A stretch of 64,000 nucleotides of DNA from Bacteroidota bacterium (GCA_023399595.1 JAEWOR010000060.1:55588-119587), one strand, 5' to 3'. Positions 33,177 to 42,336 are shown, numbered from the stretch's first letter. Numbers and translations are program-made. The notes: a model not told the origin generated them from the sequence alone.

Positions 33177-35900
33177 TTATAAAGTTACTTCGTCTCTCAG
33201 TTTATTGAAGATTTCAAACTGCTCTTGAATACTTATTTCTCCGATACTTTCTTCAGCTTTAAAAGGAGTTGAAGTGTGTTTTGCGATAATTTTTTTTGCA
33301 TGAGCCGACATTTCTACTGATTCCATTAAGCTTTCTTCGTTGGTAAATAATTTTCTACCCGTACGAAGAAGTCCATTCCAAATCATTTTTAAAGATTCTG
33401 TAACGGTTTTATATTGAGCAATAATAGCGTTCGGATCTTTCCCTGTGTATTTGTTTTGCAGGGATTTTGCGTCTGGAAGTTTTTGCTTTAAGAGTTGATC
33501 AATATTTAAAATTCCTGCTCCAAAACCATTTGGTAAATGATGATTTTTTCTTGCTGAATTTTTTAAAGATTCTCTAAAAGCCTCTACAATTTGAAAACCA
33601 TAATAATTTTTAAGACTTTCTTTATTTTTATTGAGCCACAAAATTGCTGCTGAAGCCACATGTGGAGTAGCATAGGAAGTTCCATGGCCATAACTCATAG
33701 AGAATTTTCCATCTTTTTCAAACCTGGGAACATAAATGTGCATTCCGGGAGCGGTAATATCTACTTCTTTTCCTCTACAAGAGCCTTTCCATTCACTATC
33801 TAAAGGATTGGAGGCTGCTACAGCAATTGTGCCTTCATGAACTGCAGGAGCAACAACATTTTTCACTTCATTTCCTGCTGCACAACACCAGATAATACCT
33901 TTCTCATAGACTTTTTTTGCAATCTGGTAAGTGGTGAGCGTTGGTGGAAGTCCCAAACTTGTAGTAATAACTTTTGCGCCTGTTGCAATAGCGCTATCAA
34001 CAGCACTTGCTAATTCTGCTTGTCTTCCGAGAATAATAACATCTCTTGCTACTCTATAAGGTATTATTTTAAGATTATTTTGAAAAAGAAAACCCTCATT
34101 TCCGTCGTTATCCAGATGAGCATGAGTAATTCCTCCAATAATACTTCCTGTTCTTCCAGCGTGTCCAAAATCTGCAAGACTTAAATTTTTTCCGCCATCA
34201 TCATGAGAATTATCGTCATTATAAACAAAATCAAAATCTTCATTCAAATTAAAAGCGCCAATCATTTTGGGGTGAAGTACATAGCCTGTGTCAAACTGAA
34301 TGAGTTTTAGAGAAGGATCCAATGGATTTTTTTCAAGTCCAGAATAGCCAGAAGCTGCCCAATTCCATTTTCTGTATTCTTCAGGTGTTTTTCCTTTAAC
34401 ATAAGGACTATTTGCTTGGTATAACGATAAAAAATAACTTTCTGTAGAAGTATCCACTTTAGACGAACTTTCTAGCGCTTCTGTAAAAGGGAGTTTCTCT
34501 ACATCGTTATTAATGGCCAATTCATCATCGTATTCCGCATGTTTTATTCCAGAAATTGAGTAAAGTTTTTGTGCTACTTCATTAGGATTTTCTCCTTTTG
34601 TTTTCATTTGTAAAACAAAAATTTCATCTTTTCCTTCTTCTGCGCTAAGTGGCATTGATAGGAATAAATTTAAGTTTTTATCAAATTTTTCCCTAAGTTT
34701 TTTCTCTATTTTCTGAATATTTTCAGGCGTGTTTTTGATGATAATTAAAAATGGAGAAATTAATCTTACCGAAGTAGATTTATCAGTTGATGTTTCGGTT
34801 TTTAAAGTCTCTTTTTTAATTTCTTTTTTTACTTCCTTTTGATTTTCTTTAATATGAAGTTTATCTACAGTTTCTTTTAAAGCCTTTTTATTTTCCTTGC
34901 TTCTTTTTAAAATTTCCTCCTTTTTAGCTTTTTGGTTAGCAGGAACAGTAGTTTTTTGTAATGTATCTAAAATTCTACTCACTTTTATTCCTGCATTTCC
35001 CAGCCAATCTACTTCTTCATCGGTAGTTGAACTATTGGCGATAGCTCCTGTTTTTGTTAAAACATTCCCATTGTCATCCATTTTTGGAATTCCTCTTTGG
35101 TGAAGTGCAATAACTTCTGCGGTTCCTAAACCTATGACCAAAGATCCGGAAGAACCAGGAAGGGTATCGGTTTCATAAATCAGTAAATTATCGGTTTCCG
35201 AGAAAAAAGAATTGTTATTAAGGGTGGTTTTTTTAGGTAAGCCATTAGGGTGCTGAATAAGAATACAGGTTTCTCCTTTAATGATTTTTCCTAGATTTCG
35301 GTCCAAATACAAAGATGGAATATCTGTTATTTTTTGGTTTTGGTCGTTTGTATTTTGTATAGCGACTAAAGTAAAATCTAAACCAGAAAGCTCATTATCA
35401 GCTTCTTTTTCTAATGAAGAAGTGGTGAAAAAAGCATCTGGATTTAGAAAAAAACTTTGAGTTTCCATTATTTTTCCGTCATTATTAAACTCATAAAAGA
35501 ATTGAACATGGATGTTTTGACAAGCTTCTACGGAATTTATAACATGATTATTGGTGACTAAAATATTCTCACTTACTAAAAATCCCGTTCCTATAGGTTT
35601 CCCATTTCTTAAAACCCTACAAACTGATTTGGAAAGTTCTAAAATTTGTTGGAGTTTTATTATATCTACAAAATCATTAACATCATTAATGCGTTCAAGA
35701 GCTTCCTTGAAACTGGTGTTTTCTCTGGCAATACGATTGCTAATTCTTTTGGAATTTTCTTCTAGCTCTAAAGGAGAACTTTTTGCTTCTTTTACTTCTG
35801 CAAGTTTATCATGATCAAGAATAATATCTTGATAATTATCTGCCATTTTCTCTAAATAAGAATGAAAATGTGTCTTGTTGAGTTTTAAGTTTTCATTCAT
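33177..35900 (-). CDS. Trypsin-like plus subtilisin-like double protease
   Basis: A 907-residue protein carrying two serine-protease domains in one chain. Residues 1-90 are helical. Residues 91-270 are a chymotrypsin-fold domain with H119 (VTNNHVI), D175 (LDFTLVAI) and S251 (PGSSGSLVI). Residues 320-380 are a Lys/Glu-rich coiled linker. Residues 385-460 resemble an inhibitor-like alpha/beta domain. Residues 525-790 are a subtilase with D537 (IQFDTGY), H580 (FGHAGRTGSIIGG), N677 (AAGNE) and S742 (GTSYATPHVASA). All catalytic residues are present. No signal peptide or membrane segment is seen, so it looks cytoplasmic. It is the first gene of an operon with the M19-like hydrolase. Such trypsin/S8 combinations occur in bacterial conflict systems; a defence role here is inference. 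Confidence 0.85.
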   Translation of the reverse strand: MNENLKLNKTHFHSYLEKMADNYQDIILDHDKLAEVKEAKSSPLELEENSKRISNRIARENTSFKEALERINDVNDFVDIIKLQQILELSKSVCRVLRNGKPIGTGFLVSENILVTNNHVINSVEACQNIHVQFFYEFNNDGKIMETQSFFLNPDAFFTTSSLEKEADNELSGLDFTLVAIQNTNDQNQKITDIPSLYLDRNLGKIIKGETCILIQHPNGLPKKTTLNNNSFFSETDNLLIYETDTLPGSSGSLVIGLGTAEVIALHQRGIPKMDDNGNVLTKTGAIANSSTTDEEVDWLGNAGIKVSRILDTLQKTTVPANQKAKKEEILKRSKENKKALKETVDKLHIKENQKEVKKEIKKETLKTETSTDKSTSVRLISPFLIIIKNTPENIQKIEKKLREKFDKNLNLFLSMPLSAEEGKDEIFVLQMKTKGENPNEVAQKLYSISGIKHAEYDDELAINNDVEKLPFTEALESSSKVDTSTESYFLSLYQANSPYVKGKTPEEYRKWNWAASGYSGLEKNPLDPSLKLIQFDTGYVLHPKMIGAFNLNEDFDFVYNDDNSHDDGGKNLSLADFGHAGRTGSIIGGITHAHLDNDGNEGFLFQNNLKIIPYRVARDVIILGRQAELASAVDSAIATGAKVITTSLGLPPTLTTYQIAKKVYEKGIIWCCAAGNEVKNVVAPAVHEGTIAVAASNPLDSEWKGSCRGKEVDITAPGMHIYVPRFEKDGKFSMSYGHGTSYATPHVASAAILWLNKNKESLKNYYGFQIVEAFRESLKNSARKNHHLPNGFGAGILNIDQLLKQKLPDAKSLQNKYTGKDPNAIIAQYKTVTESLKMIWNGLLRTGRKLFTNEESLMESVEMSAHAKKIIAKHTSTPFKAEESIGEISIQEQFEIFNKLRDEVTL

Positions 35901-36045
35901 GGTTTATTTATTAAAAAGTTATTATTAAGTTTTTGTTTTTTTTTCTTTTTAAATTTATAAATATTTTATGATAAAAATGAATTATAGATAACCTTTTCGT
36001 AAAATTACTGTAGCTTGATAATTGAAGTATCGGTAATTTCCCGTA

Positions 36046-36411
36046 TTAGTTGAGAAAATCGATAATATATTTACCGTAAATAAGAACTCCAATGATGATG
36101 GAAACAATAGACATTAATAAAACACCGCTTGCTGCAATATCTTTTATAATCCCAATTTTTTGGTGATAATCAGGATGTATAAAGTCGCAAATTTTTTCTA
36201 CAGCAGTGTTGAAAATTTCGGCGGTGAGCACTCCAAAGCAAATGATGAGAATTATGGAAATTTCAATTCCCGTTAATGGAAAAAGAAAAATAAAAAAAAC
36301 ATTAAGAAGAAAAGCAGCAATTTCTATTTGAAAGTTGCGTTCAGATTTTATCATTATCCAAAGTCCATTAAAAGTATTGCGGAAGCTGCTTATTAATGAT
36401 GGTTTTCGCAT
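36046..36411 (-). CDS. dgkA: Diacylglycerol/undecaprenol kinase family protein
   Basis: A small inner-membrane lipid kinase of 121 residues from the ATG at 36411; a start at 36456 would add 15 residues that do not resemble the family and would overlap the divergent promoter. Three membrane helices are visible (IAAFLLNVFFIFLFPLT; ISIILIICFGVLTAEIFNTAVE; GVLLMSIVSIIIGVLIYG). The motif AEIFNTAVEKICDFIHP near residue 60 and KDIAASGVLL carry the conserved Glu, Asn and Asp of the family. It recycles lipid alcohols such as undecaprenol or diacylglycerol. Confidence 0.9.
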   Translation of the reverse strand: MRKPSLISSFRNTFNGLWIMIKSERNFQIEIAAFLLNVFFIFLFPLTGIEISIILIICFGVLTAEIFNTAVEKICDFIHPDYHQKIGIIKDIAASGVLLMSIVSIIIGVLIYGKYIIDFLN

Positions 36412-36441
36412 TGTTTTTTTAACAAATATAAGATAAGAATT

Positions 36442-36474
36442 TTGAGATTGTTTCATGAAACAATTATATATTTG
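36442..36474 (+). promoter_or_regulatory. Promoter with -33 TTG and -7 TATATTTG
   Basis: TTG at 36442-36444 and TATATTTG at 36467-36474 are 22 nt apart, inside the range I recall for Flavobacterium promoters. It drives the exported protein at 36490, with 15 nt to the ATG. Confidence 0.6.
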
Positions 36475-36489
36475 ACAAAACTATTATCC

Positions 36490-37116
36490 ATGAATAAAAA
36501 ATCACCAATTCTGTTTCTTACATTTATTTCAAGCTTTCTTTTTGCTCAAGATTATAAGCAAAAATTTGCTCAGGAAGTTTGTAAGTGTACAGGTGAATTA
36601 GATACCAAGAATAAAACAAAAAGTCAAATAACTTCTCAATTTGGATTATGTGCGTTTAAATATGCTACACCTTATAAAAAGGAACTAAAAAGAGATTTTG
36701 GAGTTGATATTCTTGAAGACCTTTCCAATCAAAAGAAAATGGAAAGTTTTGGAGTTCAGGTTGGAATGTTGATGATTAATAATTGTCCTGAAGTTTTTGC
36801 GAAAATTATGGATAGTGAAAAAACGGAAGCTACCGAAACAGTTGAAGTTGAAGATATTTCTTATCAGTTAGTCAATGGAACGGTTTCGAAAATTGAAAAA
36901 GACAATTTTATTGCTTTTCATATTGTAGGAGATAATAAAAATCTCAATAAATTTTATTGGATTTCTTCTATAGAATCTAATTTAGATTTACCCAAAGAGT
37001 ATACAAGCTTGTTGAATAAAAAAGTAAATGTCAGTTATTACACGGCCGAAATTTTTGATACAAAAATTAACGATTATAGAAATCTGAATATTATTTCAAG
37101 TTTAAAAACAGATTAA
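36490..37116 (+). CDS. Exported protein, unknown function
   Basis: A 208-residue protein with signal peptide MNKKSPILFLTFISSFLFA before QDYKQK. The first half holds a pattern of spaced cysteines (EVCKCTGELD, FGLCAFKYA, MINNCPEVF) probably forming disulfides in a helical domain. The second half is beta-rich (VNGTVSKIEKDNFIAFHIVG; KFYWISSIE; KVNVSYYTAEIFD). The ATG at 36490 is chosen since upstream residues would lie in the promoter. I do not recognise a named family. Confidence 0.78.
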   Translation: MNKKSPILFLTFISSFLFAQDYKQKFAQEVCKCTGELDTKNKTKSQITSQFGLCAFKYATPYKKELKRDFGVDILEDLSNQKKMESFGVQVGMLMINNCPEVFAKIMDSEKTEATETVEVEDISYQLVNGTVSKIEKDNFIAFHIVGDNKNLNKFYWISSIESNLDLPKEYTSLLNKKVNVSYYTAEIFDTKINDYRNLNIISSLKTD

Positions 37117-37170
37117 CGATATATGTTAATAACTCTATAGATTATTCTTTTCTATCTGTTATCAATTTAT

Positions 37171-37178
37171 TATATTTG
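37171..37178 (+). promoter_or_regulatory. Promoter -7 element TATATTTG for dnaN
   Basis: Full TAnnTTTG match 23 nt before the dnaN ATG; no TTG at the -33 position. Confidence 0.5.
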
Positions 37179-37201
37179 TCCAAATATTTTTATACAATAT
37201 T

Positions 37202-38332
37202 ATGAAGTTTATTGTTTCAAGTGGTGAATTACAAAAAGCGTTACAAACTGTAAGTGGGGTTATTTCTAGTTCACAATCAAGACCAATTTTAGAAAATTAT
37301 TTGTTTGAATTAGATGCTAATAGTCTGAAAATCACAGCTTCAGACGGAGAGACTACATTAATTACCTCGGTTGAAGTAAAATCTGATGATAGTGGAAAAA
37401 TTGCTGTTCCTGCAAAAATTTTCCAAGATTTCATTAAAACTTATGGTGAACAACCTTTAACGCTATCTGTAAAAGATAATGATGAAGGAACGGGGAGCTT
37501 ACTTGAAATTTTAGACGAGAAAGATAATTTTGCTGTTGCTTTAGACAATGCAGAAGATTATCCTGAAGTTCCGGAATTTGATGCTGCACAAACGGTAACT
37601 ATTCCTGCAGGAGTTCTTTCAGAAGCTTTAACAAATACACTTTTTGCTACCAGTAACGATTCTCTAAGACCAGTAATGACGGGGGTTCTTTTTCAATTTG
37701 GTGAAAATGAAACCAATTTCGTTTCTACAGATTCTCACCGATTAGTGGTGTATAAAAGAACAGATTTAATGAACTCTGAACCAATGGAATTCATTATGCC
37801 GAAGAAACCTTTAACTATTTTTAAAAATATTTTAGCAAATTCATCAGATGATATTGTTATCGATTTTAATGAAAATATGGCGAGGTTTACCTTCGGAAAC
37901 AACATCTGGATTTGTAGATTAATTGATGGTAAATACCCTAATTATACAGCGGTAATTCCTAAGGAAAACCCAAATGTATTAACTATTAACAGAAATTTAT
38001 TGTTAGGATCTATTAGGAGAGCATCTATCATGTCTAATAAATCTACCAACCAAGTGAGATTTAAGCTTTCAGGAAATATTCTTCACCTTCATGCAGAAGA
38101 TACAGAATATGCGAACAAAGCAGATATGCAAATTCCTTGCGATTATAATGGAGAAGATATTAATATCGGATTTAGCTCTAAATTTTTAACAGAAATGTTG
38201 AATATTTTAGGATCTGATGATATTACTATGAAGATGTCTCAGCCGAACCGTCCAGGAATTGTAGAACCAGTAGATGGGCTTGAAGAAAATGAAAACTTAT
38301 TAATGCTTTCAATGCCAGTAATTGGATTGTAA
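37202..38332 (+). CDS. dnaN: DNA polymerase III beta subunit (sliding clamp)
   Basis: Ring-shaped processivity clamp of the replicase. It is 376 residues, with three similar domains: N-terminal MKFIVSSGELQKALQTVSGVI, central VTIPAGVLSEALTNTLFATSND with FVSTDSHRLVVYKR, and C-terminal VLTINRNLLLGSIRRASIMSN ending in LMLSMPVIGL. The QSRPILEN and TDSHRL motifs are typical. No dnaA or recF is adjacent, and no origin-like cluster of DnaA boxes is obvious. A terminator follows. Confidence 0.97.
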   Translation: MKFIVSSGELQKALQTVSGVISSSQSRPILENYLFELDANSLKITASDGETTLITSVEVKSDDSGKIAVPAKIFQDFIKTYGEQPLTLSVKDNDEGTGSLLEILDEKDNFAVALDNAEDYPEVPEFDAAQTVTIPAGVLSEALTNTLFATSNDSLRPVMTGVLFQFGENETNFVSTDSHRLVVYKRTDLMNSEPMEFIMPKKPLTIFKNILANSSDDIVIDFNENMARFTFGNNIWICRLIDGKYPNYTAVIPKENPNVLTINRNLLLGSIRRASIMSNKSTNQVRFKLSGNILHLHAEDTEYANKADMQIPCDYNGEDINIGFSSKFLTEMLNILGSDDITMKMSQPNRPGIVEPVDGLEENENLLMLSMPVIGL

Positions 38333-38352
38333 AAATTAATTGAAATAAAATT

Positions 38353-38383
38353 AAAAAGAGGTTTAGAAATAAACCTCTTTTTT
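38353..38383 (+). terminator. Intrinsic terminator after dnaN
   Basis: A 12-bp stem AAAAAGAGGTTT/AAACCTCTTTTT with a 6-nt loop and a T run. Confidence 0.9.
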
Positions 38384-38522
38384 CTATTTAAGGCGTGGAA
38401 TATTTTATTTATTCTCAAAAAAACACGACATTTGTACACACAAAAATTCAAATTATTTTTCAAAATAAAATCAGTAACAAAACATCACTTATTCTGGTTT
38501 TTAAATAATAGAAAATTACTCA

Positions 38523-40928
38523 ATGAAAATATCAAATAACTGGTTGAAAGACTACATCAAGACAGATTTAAAAGTTGAAAAAATAGGTGAATATCTTACA
38601 GATATTGGTCTTGAAGTGGAAGGAATTGACAAATTTGAAAATATTAAAGGTGGTCTTCAAGGAATTGTTGTGGGCAAGGTTTTAACTTGCGAGAAGCATC
38701 CTAATGCAGATAAACTCAAAAAAACAACTGTTGATGTAGGGAATGGTAAAATTCTAGATATTGTTTGTGGAGCTCCTAATGTAGAAGCTGGACAAACGGT
38801 TCCTGTTGCAGTTGTAGGTGCTAAAATTTACGATAAAGAAGGTGGTTTCTTTGAAATAAAAGAAGCTAAAATTCGTGGTGAAGTTTCTCAAGGGATGATT
38901 TGTGCTGAAGATGAACTAGGTCTTAGCAACGATCACGGAGGAATTATGGTGCTTGATGAAACAAAATATGAAGTAGGAAAGGATTTTGCAGATTATTTCG
39001 AAATTGTTGAAGATCATGTTATAGAAATAGGATTAACGCCTAACCGTACAGATGCGATGTCGCATTATGGTGTTGCAAGAGATTTGAACGCTTACCTTAT
39101 TAACAATCAGATTAAATCAGATTTTGAGAAAGTACAATCTCTTCCAATTAATATTGATGGAGCTAGCGATTTTAAACTTGAGGTGGAAGATGAGGAATTG
39201 TGTCCAAGATATATTGGTGCGATTATAGAAAATGTAGAAGTAAAGGAATCTCCAGAATGGTTGAAAAATAAATTGAAAGCTATTGGTTTAGCTCCTATTA
39301 ACAACATTGTAGATATAACGAATTATATTCTTCATGGTTTAGGACAGCCGTTACACGCTTTTGATGCAGATAAAATTGCCAATAAAACTGTTAGAGTAGG
39401 TGTTGTAGAGGCTGGAACTAAAATGACAACTCTAGATGGTGTTGAAAGAACTCTAAATGGTTCAGAAATTCTTATAAAAGACGGAGATAACAATTCTATG
39501 TGTATTGCTGGAGTTTTTGGAGGTCAAAATTCTGGAGTTTCAGAAGAAACAAAAACTATTTTCTTAGAAAGTGCTTACTTTAATCCAGTAGCTATTAGAA
39601 AAGCAGCTAAAGCACATGGTTTAAATACGGATGCTTCTTTCCGTTTTGAAAGAGGTGTAGATCCCAATAATACGAGAACAAGCATTACTCACGCTATTAA
39701 ATTAATTGAGGAAATTGCAGGTGGAAAAGTAGCAGGTCAGTTATTAGAGAATTATCCTAAAAAAATTGAAGATTTTTATATCATTCTAAGATTTTCAAAA
39801 ATTGAACAGATTTTAGGAACTAAAATTCATAGAGAGAAAGTAAAAGAAATTTTAAAAGGTTTAGAAATTAAAGTTCTGAACGAAATTCCCAACGGATTAG
39901 AAATTTCTGTTCCTGCTTTTAGAGCGGATGTTACCAGAGAAATAGACGTTATAGAGGAAGTTCTTAGAATTTATGGCTATAATAAAATTGATGCTCCACA
40001 AAAAATCTCGTTTACGCCTGTAAGATTTAGTGTTAACGATCAAGATGAACTAGAAAATTCTTGGGCTAGAAGTTTACAAAGCTTAGGTTTTAATGAGGTT
40101 ATGAACAATTCTCTTACTTCTGTAAAAGATGAAACCAATGCAGTGAAACTTCTTAATCCTTTGAGCAACGATTTAGCTTTTATGAGAAAGTCTTTGTTAG
40201 AAGGACTTTTAGAAAATGCTAATTACAATATCAATAGAAAAAGTGCAGATATTAAGTTCTTTGAAATGGGTAAAATTTACCATAAAAAGCAGACTTATGA
40301 AGAGAGAAAGCAAGTTGCAATCTTAGTATCTGGAAAAGATATTGCTGAAAACTGGCTAACTCCAAAATCTGCTACTAATTTTTACCATTTGAAAGGTTAT
40401 GTAAAAGTACTTTTGGAAAGATTGAATCTAGAATTTTCCGAAGATGTTTTGGAAGATGAAAGATTTGAAGAAGGGATTTCAATTCTTGTAAATCAGCAAG
40501 TCGTGGCTAGATTAGGTAAAGTTTCTGCTCAGTTTCTTAAAGATTTTGATATTGAACAAGATTGTTATTACGCCGAAATTGAACTTGAATTAGCTCAAAA
40601 ATTAAGAAGTGAAAAACAAAGTCTGAAATATATGGAAATTCCTAAATTTAATAAAATTAGAAGGGATTTAGCTTTGTTGGTGGATAAAAACGTTCTTTAT
40701 AAAGATTTATTACAAGTTGCAAAAAATAACAAATCTCAGTTGATAAAAGGAATTAATCTTTTTGATGTGTATGAAGGTAAAAACCTTCCAGAAGGTAAAA
40801 AATCTTATGCTTTGAGTTTTGATTTGCTGAATGAAGAAAAAACGCTTGAAGAAAAAGAAATTTCTGAAGTAATGAATTCACTTATTAAAACTTTTGAGAA
40901 AGATTTTAACGCTGAATTAAGATCTTAG
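38523..40928 (+). CDS. pheT: Phenylalanine--tRNA ligase beta subunit
   Basis: Charges tRNA-Phe as an alpha2-beta2 complex with PheS; cytoplasmic. It is 801 residues, full length. The N-terminal tRNA-binding OB domain spans about 42-150 (VVGKVLTCEKHPNADKLKKT, GAPNVEAGQTVPVA). B3/B4 editing domain spans about 210-390 (NNIVDITNYILHGLGQPLHAFD, SFRFERGVDP). B5 lies near 400-470, a catalytic-like core near 480-690, and the C-terminal anticodon-binding FDX-ACB domain near 708-801 (KFNKIRRDLALLVDKNV). pheS is not adjacent. Confidence 0.97.
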   Translation: MKISNNWLKDYIKTDLKVEKIGEYLTDIGLEVEGIDKFENIKGGLQGIVVGKVLTCEKHPNADKLKKTTVDVGNGKILDIVCGAPNVEAGQTVPVAVVGAKIYDKEGGFFEIKEAKIRGEVSQGMICAEDELGLSNDHGGIMVLDETKYEVGKDFADYFEIVEDHVIEIGLTPNRTDAMSHYGVARDLNAYLINNQIKSDFEKVQSLPINIDGASDFKLEVEDEELCPRYIGAIIENVEVKESPEWLKNKLKAIGLAPINNIVDITNYILHGLGQPLHAFDADKIANKTVRVGVVEAGTKMTTLDGVERTLNGSEILIKDGDNNSMCIAGVFGGQNSGVSEETKTIFLESAYFNPVAIRKAAKAHGLNTDASFRFERGVDPNNTRTSITHAIKLIEEIAGGKVAGQLLENYPKKIEDFYIILRFSKIEQILGTKIHREKVKEILKGLEIKVLNEIPNGLEISVPAFRADVTREIDVIEEVLRIYGYNKIDAPQKISFTPVRFSVNDQDELENSWARSLQSLGFNEVMNNSLTSVKDETNAVKLLNPLSNDLAFMRKSLLEGLLENANYNINRKSADIKFFEMGKIYHKKQTYEERKQVAILVSGKDIAENWLTPKSATNFYHLKGYVKVLLERLNLEFSEDVLEDERFEEGISILVNQQVVARLGKVSAQFLKDFDIEQDCYYAEIELELAQKLRSEKQSLKYMEIPKFNKIRRDLALLVDKNVLYKDLLQVAKNNKSQLIKGINLFDVYEGKNLPEGKKSYALSFDLLNEEKTLEEKEISEVMNSLIKTFEKDFNAELRS

Positions 40929-40948
40929 TTTTTCGGAAAATATATAAG

Positions 40949-40980
40949 AAACGGGCGCACCGAAGGTGCGCCCGTTTTCC
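40949..40980. terminator. GC-rich terminator after pheT
   Basis: A perfect stem of about 13 bp (AAACGGGCGCACC/GGTGCGCCCGTTT) around a GAA loop. It has the same style as those at 14258 and 31460. Confidence 0.88.
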
Positions 40981-41022
40981 ATTTTTAATAAGCTTTTAGG
41001 ATTTATTCTTTATAAAAATCCT

Positions 41023-41030
41023 TATCTTTG
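41023..41030 (+). promoter_or_regulatory. Promoter -7 element TATCTTTG for the META lipoprotein
   Basis: Full TAnnTTTG match 22 nt before the ATG at 41053; no TTG at the -33 distance. Confidence 0.5.
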
Positions 41031-41052
41031 GTTAAATTAAAAGTCAAAAAAA

Positions 41053-41460
41053 ATGAAAAATTTAATTTTAGGAATTTTTGCAACAATAACTTTAGCTTCT
41101 TGTACAACAACTACAACAGCAGGTTCATCTAAAGTAGGGAAGGCTCAACCAGCTTTAAGCAATACTAAATGGGTTTTATCTGAAAACGTGAAAGGAGAAA
41201 CGCCTACTTTACAAATAGAAGGTGATAAAATTACAGGAAATGGTGGCTGCAATAATTATTTTGGAACTCTTACTACTGATATTTCTTCAGGAGGTTTTAA
41301 TGCTGGAAAATTAGGATCTACAAGAAAATATTGTCCTAATATGAGCGTAGAAACCAATTTTATGGAGATGCTACAAAAAGCCAATAAATACGTTATTAAT
41401 GGCGACAATTTAGAATTGTATAAAGACGGATTATTACTATTGAAATTCAATAAACAATAA
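41053..41460 (+). CDS. META-domain lipoprotein (HslJ-like)
   Basis: A 135-residue lipoprotein with signal MKNLILGIFATITLASC (lipobox LASC, Cys17). The mature part is one META domain: LSNTKWVLSE near residue 36, TLQIEGDKITGNGGCNNYFGTL near 52-73 (the GNGGCNNYFG core), KLGSTRKYCPNM near 87 and LELYKDGLLLLKF at the end. E. coli HslJ carries the same domain and is linked to heat shock and novobiocin tolerance. The role here is unknown; likely periplasmic. Confidence 0.9.
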   Translation: MKNLILGIFATITLASCTTTTTAGSSKVGKAQPALSNTKWVLSENVKGETPTLQIEGDKITGNGGCNNYFGTLTTDISSGGFNAGKLGSTRKYCPNMSVETNFMEMLQKANKYVINGDNLELYKDGLLLLKFNKQ

Positions 41461-41466
41461 AAAAAT

Positions 41467-41497
41467 AAAAAGGTTTCCAAAACTGGAAACCTTTTTT
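41467..41497. terminator. Bidirectional terminator between two lipoprotein genes
   Basis: A 12-bp stem AAAAAGGTTTCC/GGAAACCTTTTT with a 6-nt loop between convergent genes. Confidence 0.88.
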
Positions 41498-41499
41498 AA

Positions 41500-41955
41500 T
41501 TAGTAGTTATATATAATAGTTTGAGAATTATTTTCGAGTTTTATTTGTACAGAATTTGCTCCTGGAGCTCTCAGGCTTTCAATATCAAAACTGGTTTCTT
41601 TCCAGAATTGAGCTAAGCACACTTCCTGGTTTGAAAAATTGAACTTCACCTTTCTTGTTGCAGGTGTTGTGGATGTGTCTAGTGCACCATCTGAATATAG
41701 TTTCACCACCCATGTATTTCCATTACAACCACTGCTATTGTATTTTATTTTCAGACAATCACCTACAATTGAAAGTTGGTCAATTGTAACTCCTTGAAGA
41801 GGTGGATTGTTATTAATAGAACCATAATTAACGGGATCTATAATTGTAAACTGGTCGCAATTTGATGTCTTTACTTCTTCATGTGGATCAGTAGTTGAGC
41901 TACTACAAGCCGAGAAACTAAGGACAAAAAAAAGCGACAAAAAAATATTTTTCAT
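41500..41955 (-). CDS. Lipoprotein, unknown function
   Basis: A 151-residue lipoprotein: MKNIFLSLFFVLSFSAC is the signal (lipobox FSAC, Cys17) followed by a Ser/Thr-rich linker. The mature part has several cysteines (SNCDQFTIID, GDCLKIKYNSSGCNGNTWVVKLY, EVCLAQFWKETSFD) and beta-strand patterns, suggesting an immunoglobulin-like or similar domain. No family is recognised. It lies directly downstream of the acidic 79-residue protein on the same strand. Confidence 0.78.
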   Translation of the reverse strand: MKNIFLSLFFVLSFSACSSSTTDPHEEVKTSNCDQFTIIDPVNYGSINNNPPLQGVTIDQLSIVGDCLKIKYNSSGCNGNTWVVKLYSDGALDTSTTPATRKVKFNFSNQEVCLAQFWKETSFDIESLRAPGANSVQIKLENNSQTIIYNY

Positions 41956-41972
41956 CGCTATTGTTTTTTTAG

Positions 41973-42212
41973 TTATGCTTCCTCTTCTTCGTCGTATTTA
42001 GCAAGCTCTTCGTCACACCATTTAAATGCTGCTTCTACTACTTTAGTAGCTTCGTCAGCAACGGTTTCTTCGTCGTCTCCTTCAAGATCATCTAACCATT
42101 CAACCTCTTCTTCTTCAACATTAAGGATGAATCTTGGATATTCAGTATGCACTACGAATAAATCTTCTGGCATTTCAGAATTGTCTGCTAATAAAAACTT
42201 AGGTAATTTCAT
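41973..42212 (-). CDS. Small acidic conserved-looking protein
   Basis: A 79-residue cytoplasmic protein with a strongly acidic C-terminal half (EEEEVEWLDDLEGDDEETVAD; DEELAKYDEEEEA) and a more ordinary N-terminal part (MKLPKFLLADNSEMPEDLFVVHTEYPRFILN). Its intact start and clean ends argue for a real gene; I have the impression of similar short proteins in other Flavobacteriia. No function can be named; a role as a protein-binding or nucleic-acid-mimic partner is only speculation. It lies upstream of the lipoprotein at 41500 by 17 nt. Confidence 0.75.
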   Translation of the reverse strand: MKLPKFLLADNSEMPEDLFVVHTEYPRFILNVEEEEVEWLDDLEGDDEETVADEATKVVEAAFKWCDEELAKYDEEEEA

Positions 42213-42276
42213 TTTAATCGGTTTTAGTAAACTGTGTCAAAGATAATAAAATTATTGATTGATAGCTTTATCCTTC

Positions 42277-42314
42277 AAAAAAACTTTGTCAAGGTTCTAA
42301 ACCTTGACAAAGTT
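42277..42314 (-). terminator. Intrinsic terminator of the hydroxybutyryl-CoA dehydrogenase gene
   Basis: A 15-bp perfect stem AACTTTGTCAAGGTT/AACCTTGACAAAGTT with a 3-nt loop. On the minus strand it is followed by a run of seven T. Confidence 0.9.
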
Positions 42315-42336
42315 GTTATTTTATTAGTATTGAAAA

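Noticed and set aside
37202..38332. Replication origin next to dnaN
   Set aside because: No dnaA, recF or cluster of DnaA boxes was found by eye. dnaN away from the origin is common in this phylum.
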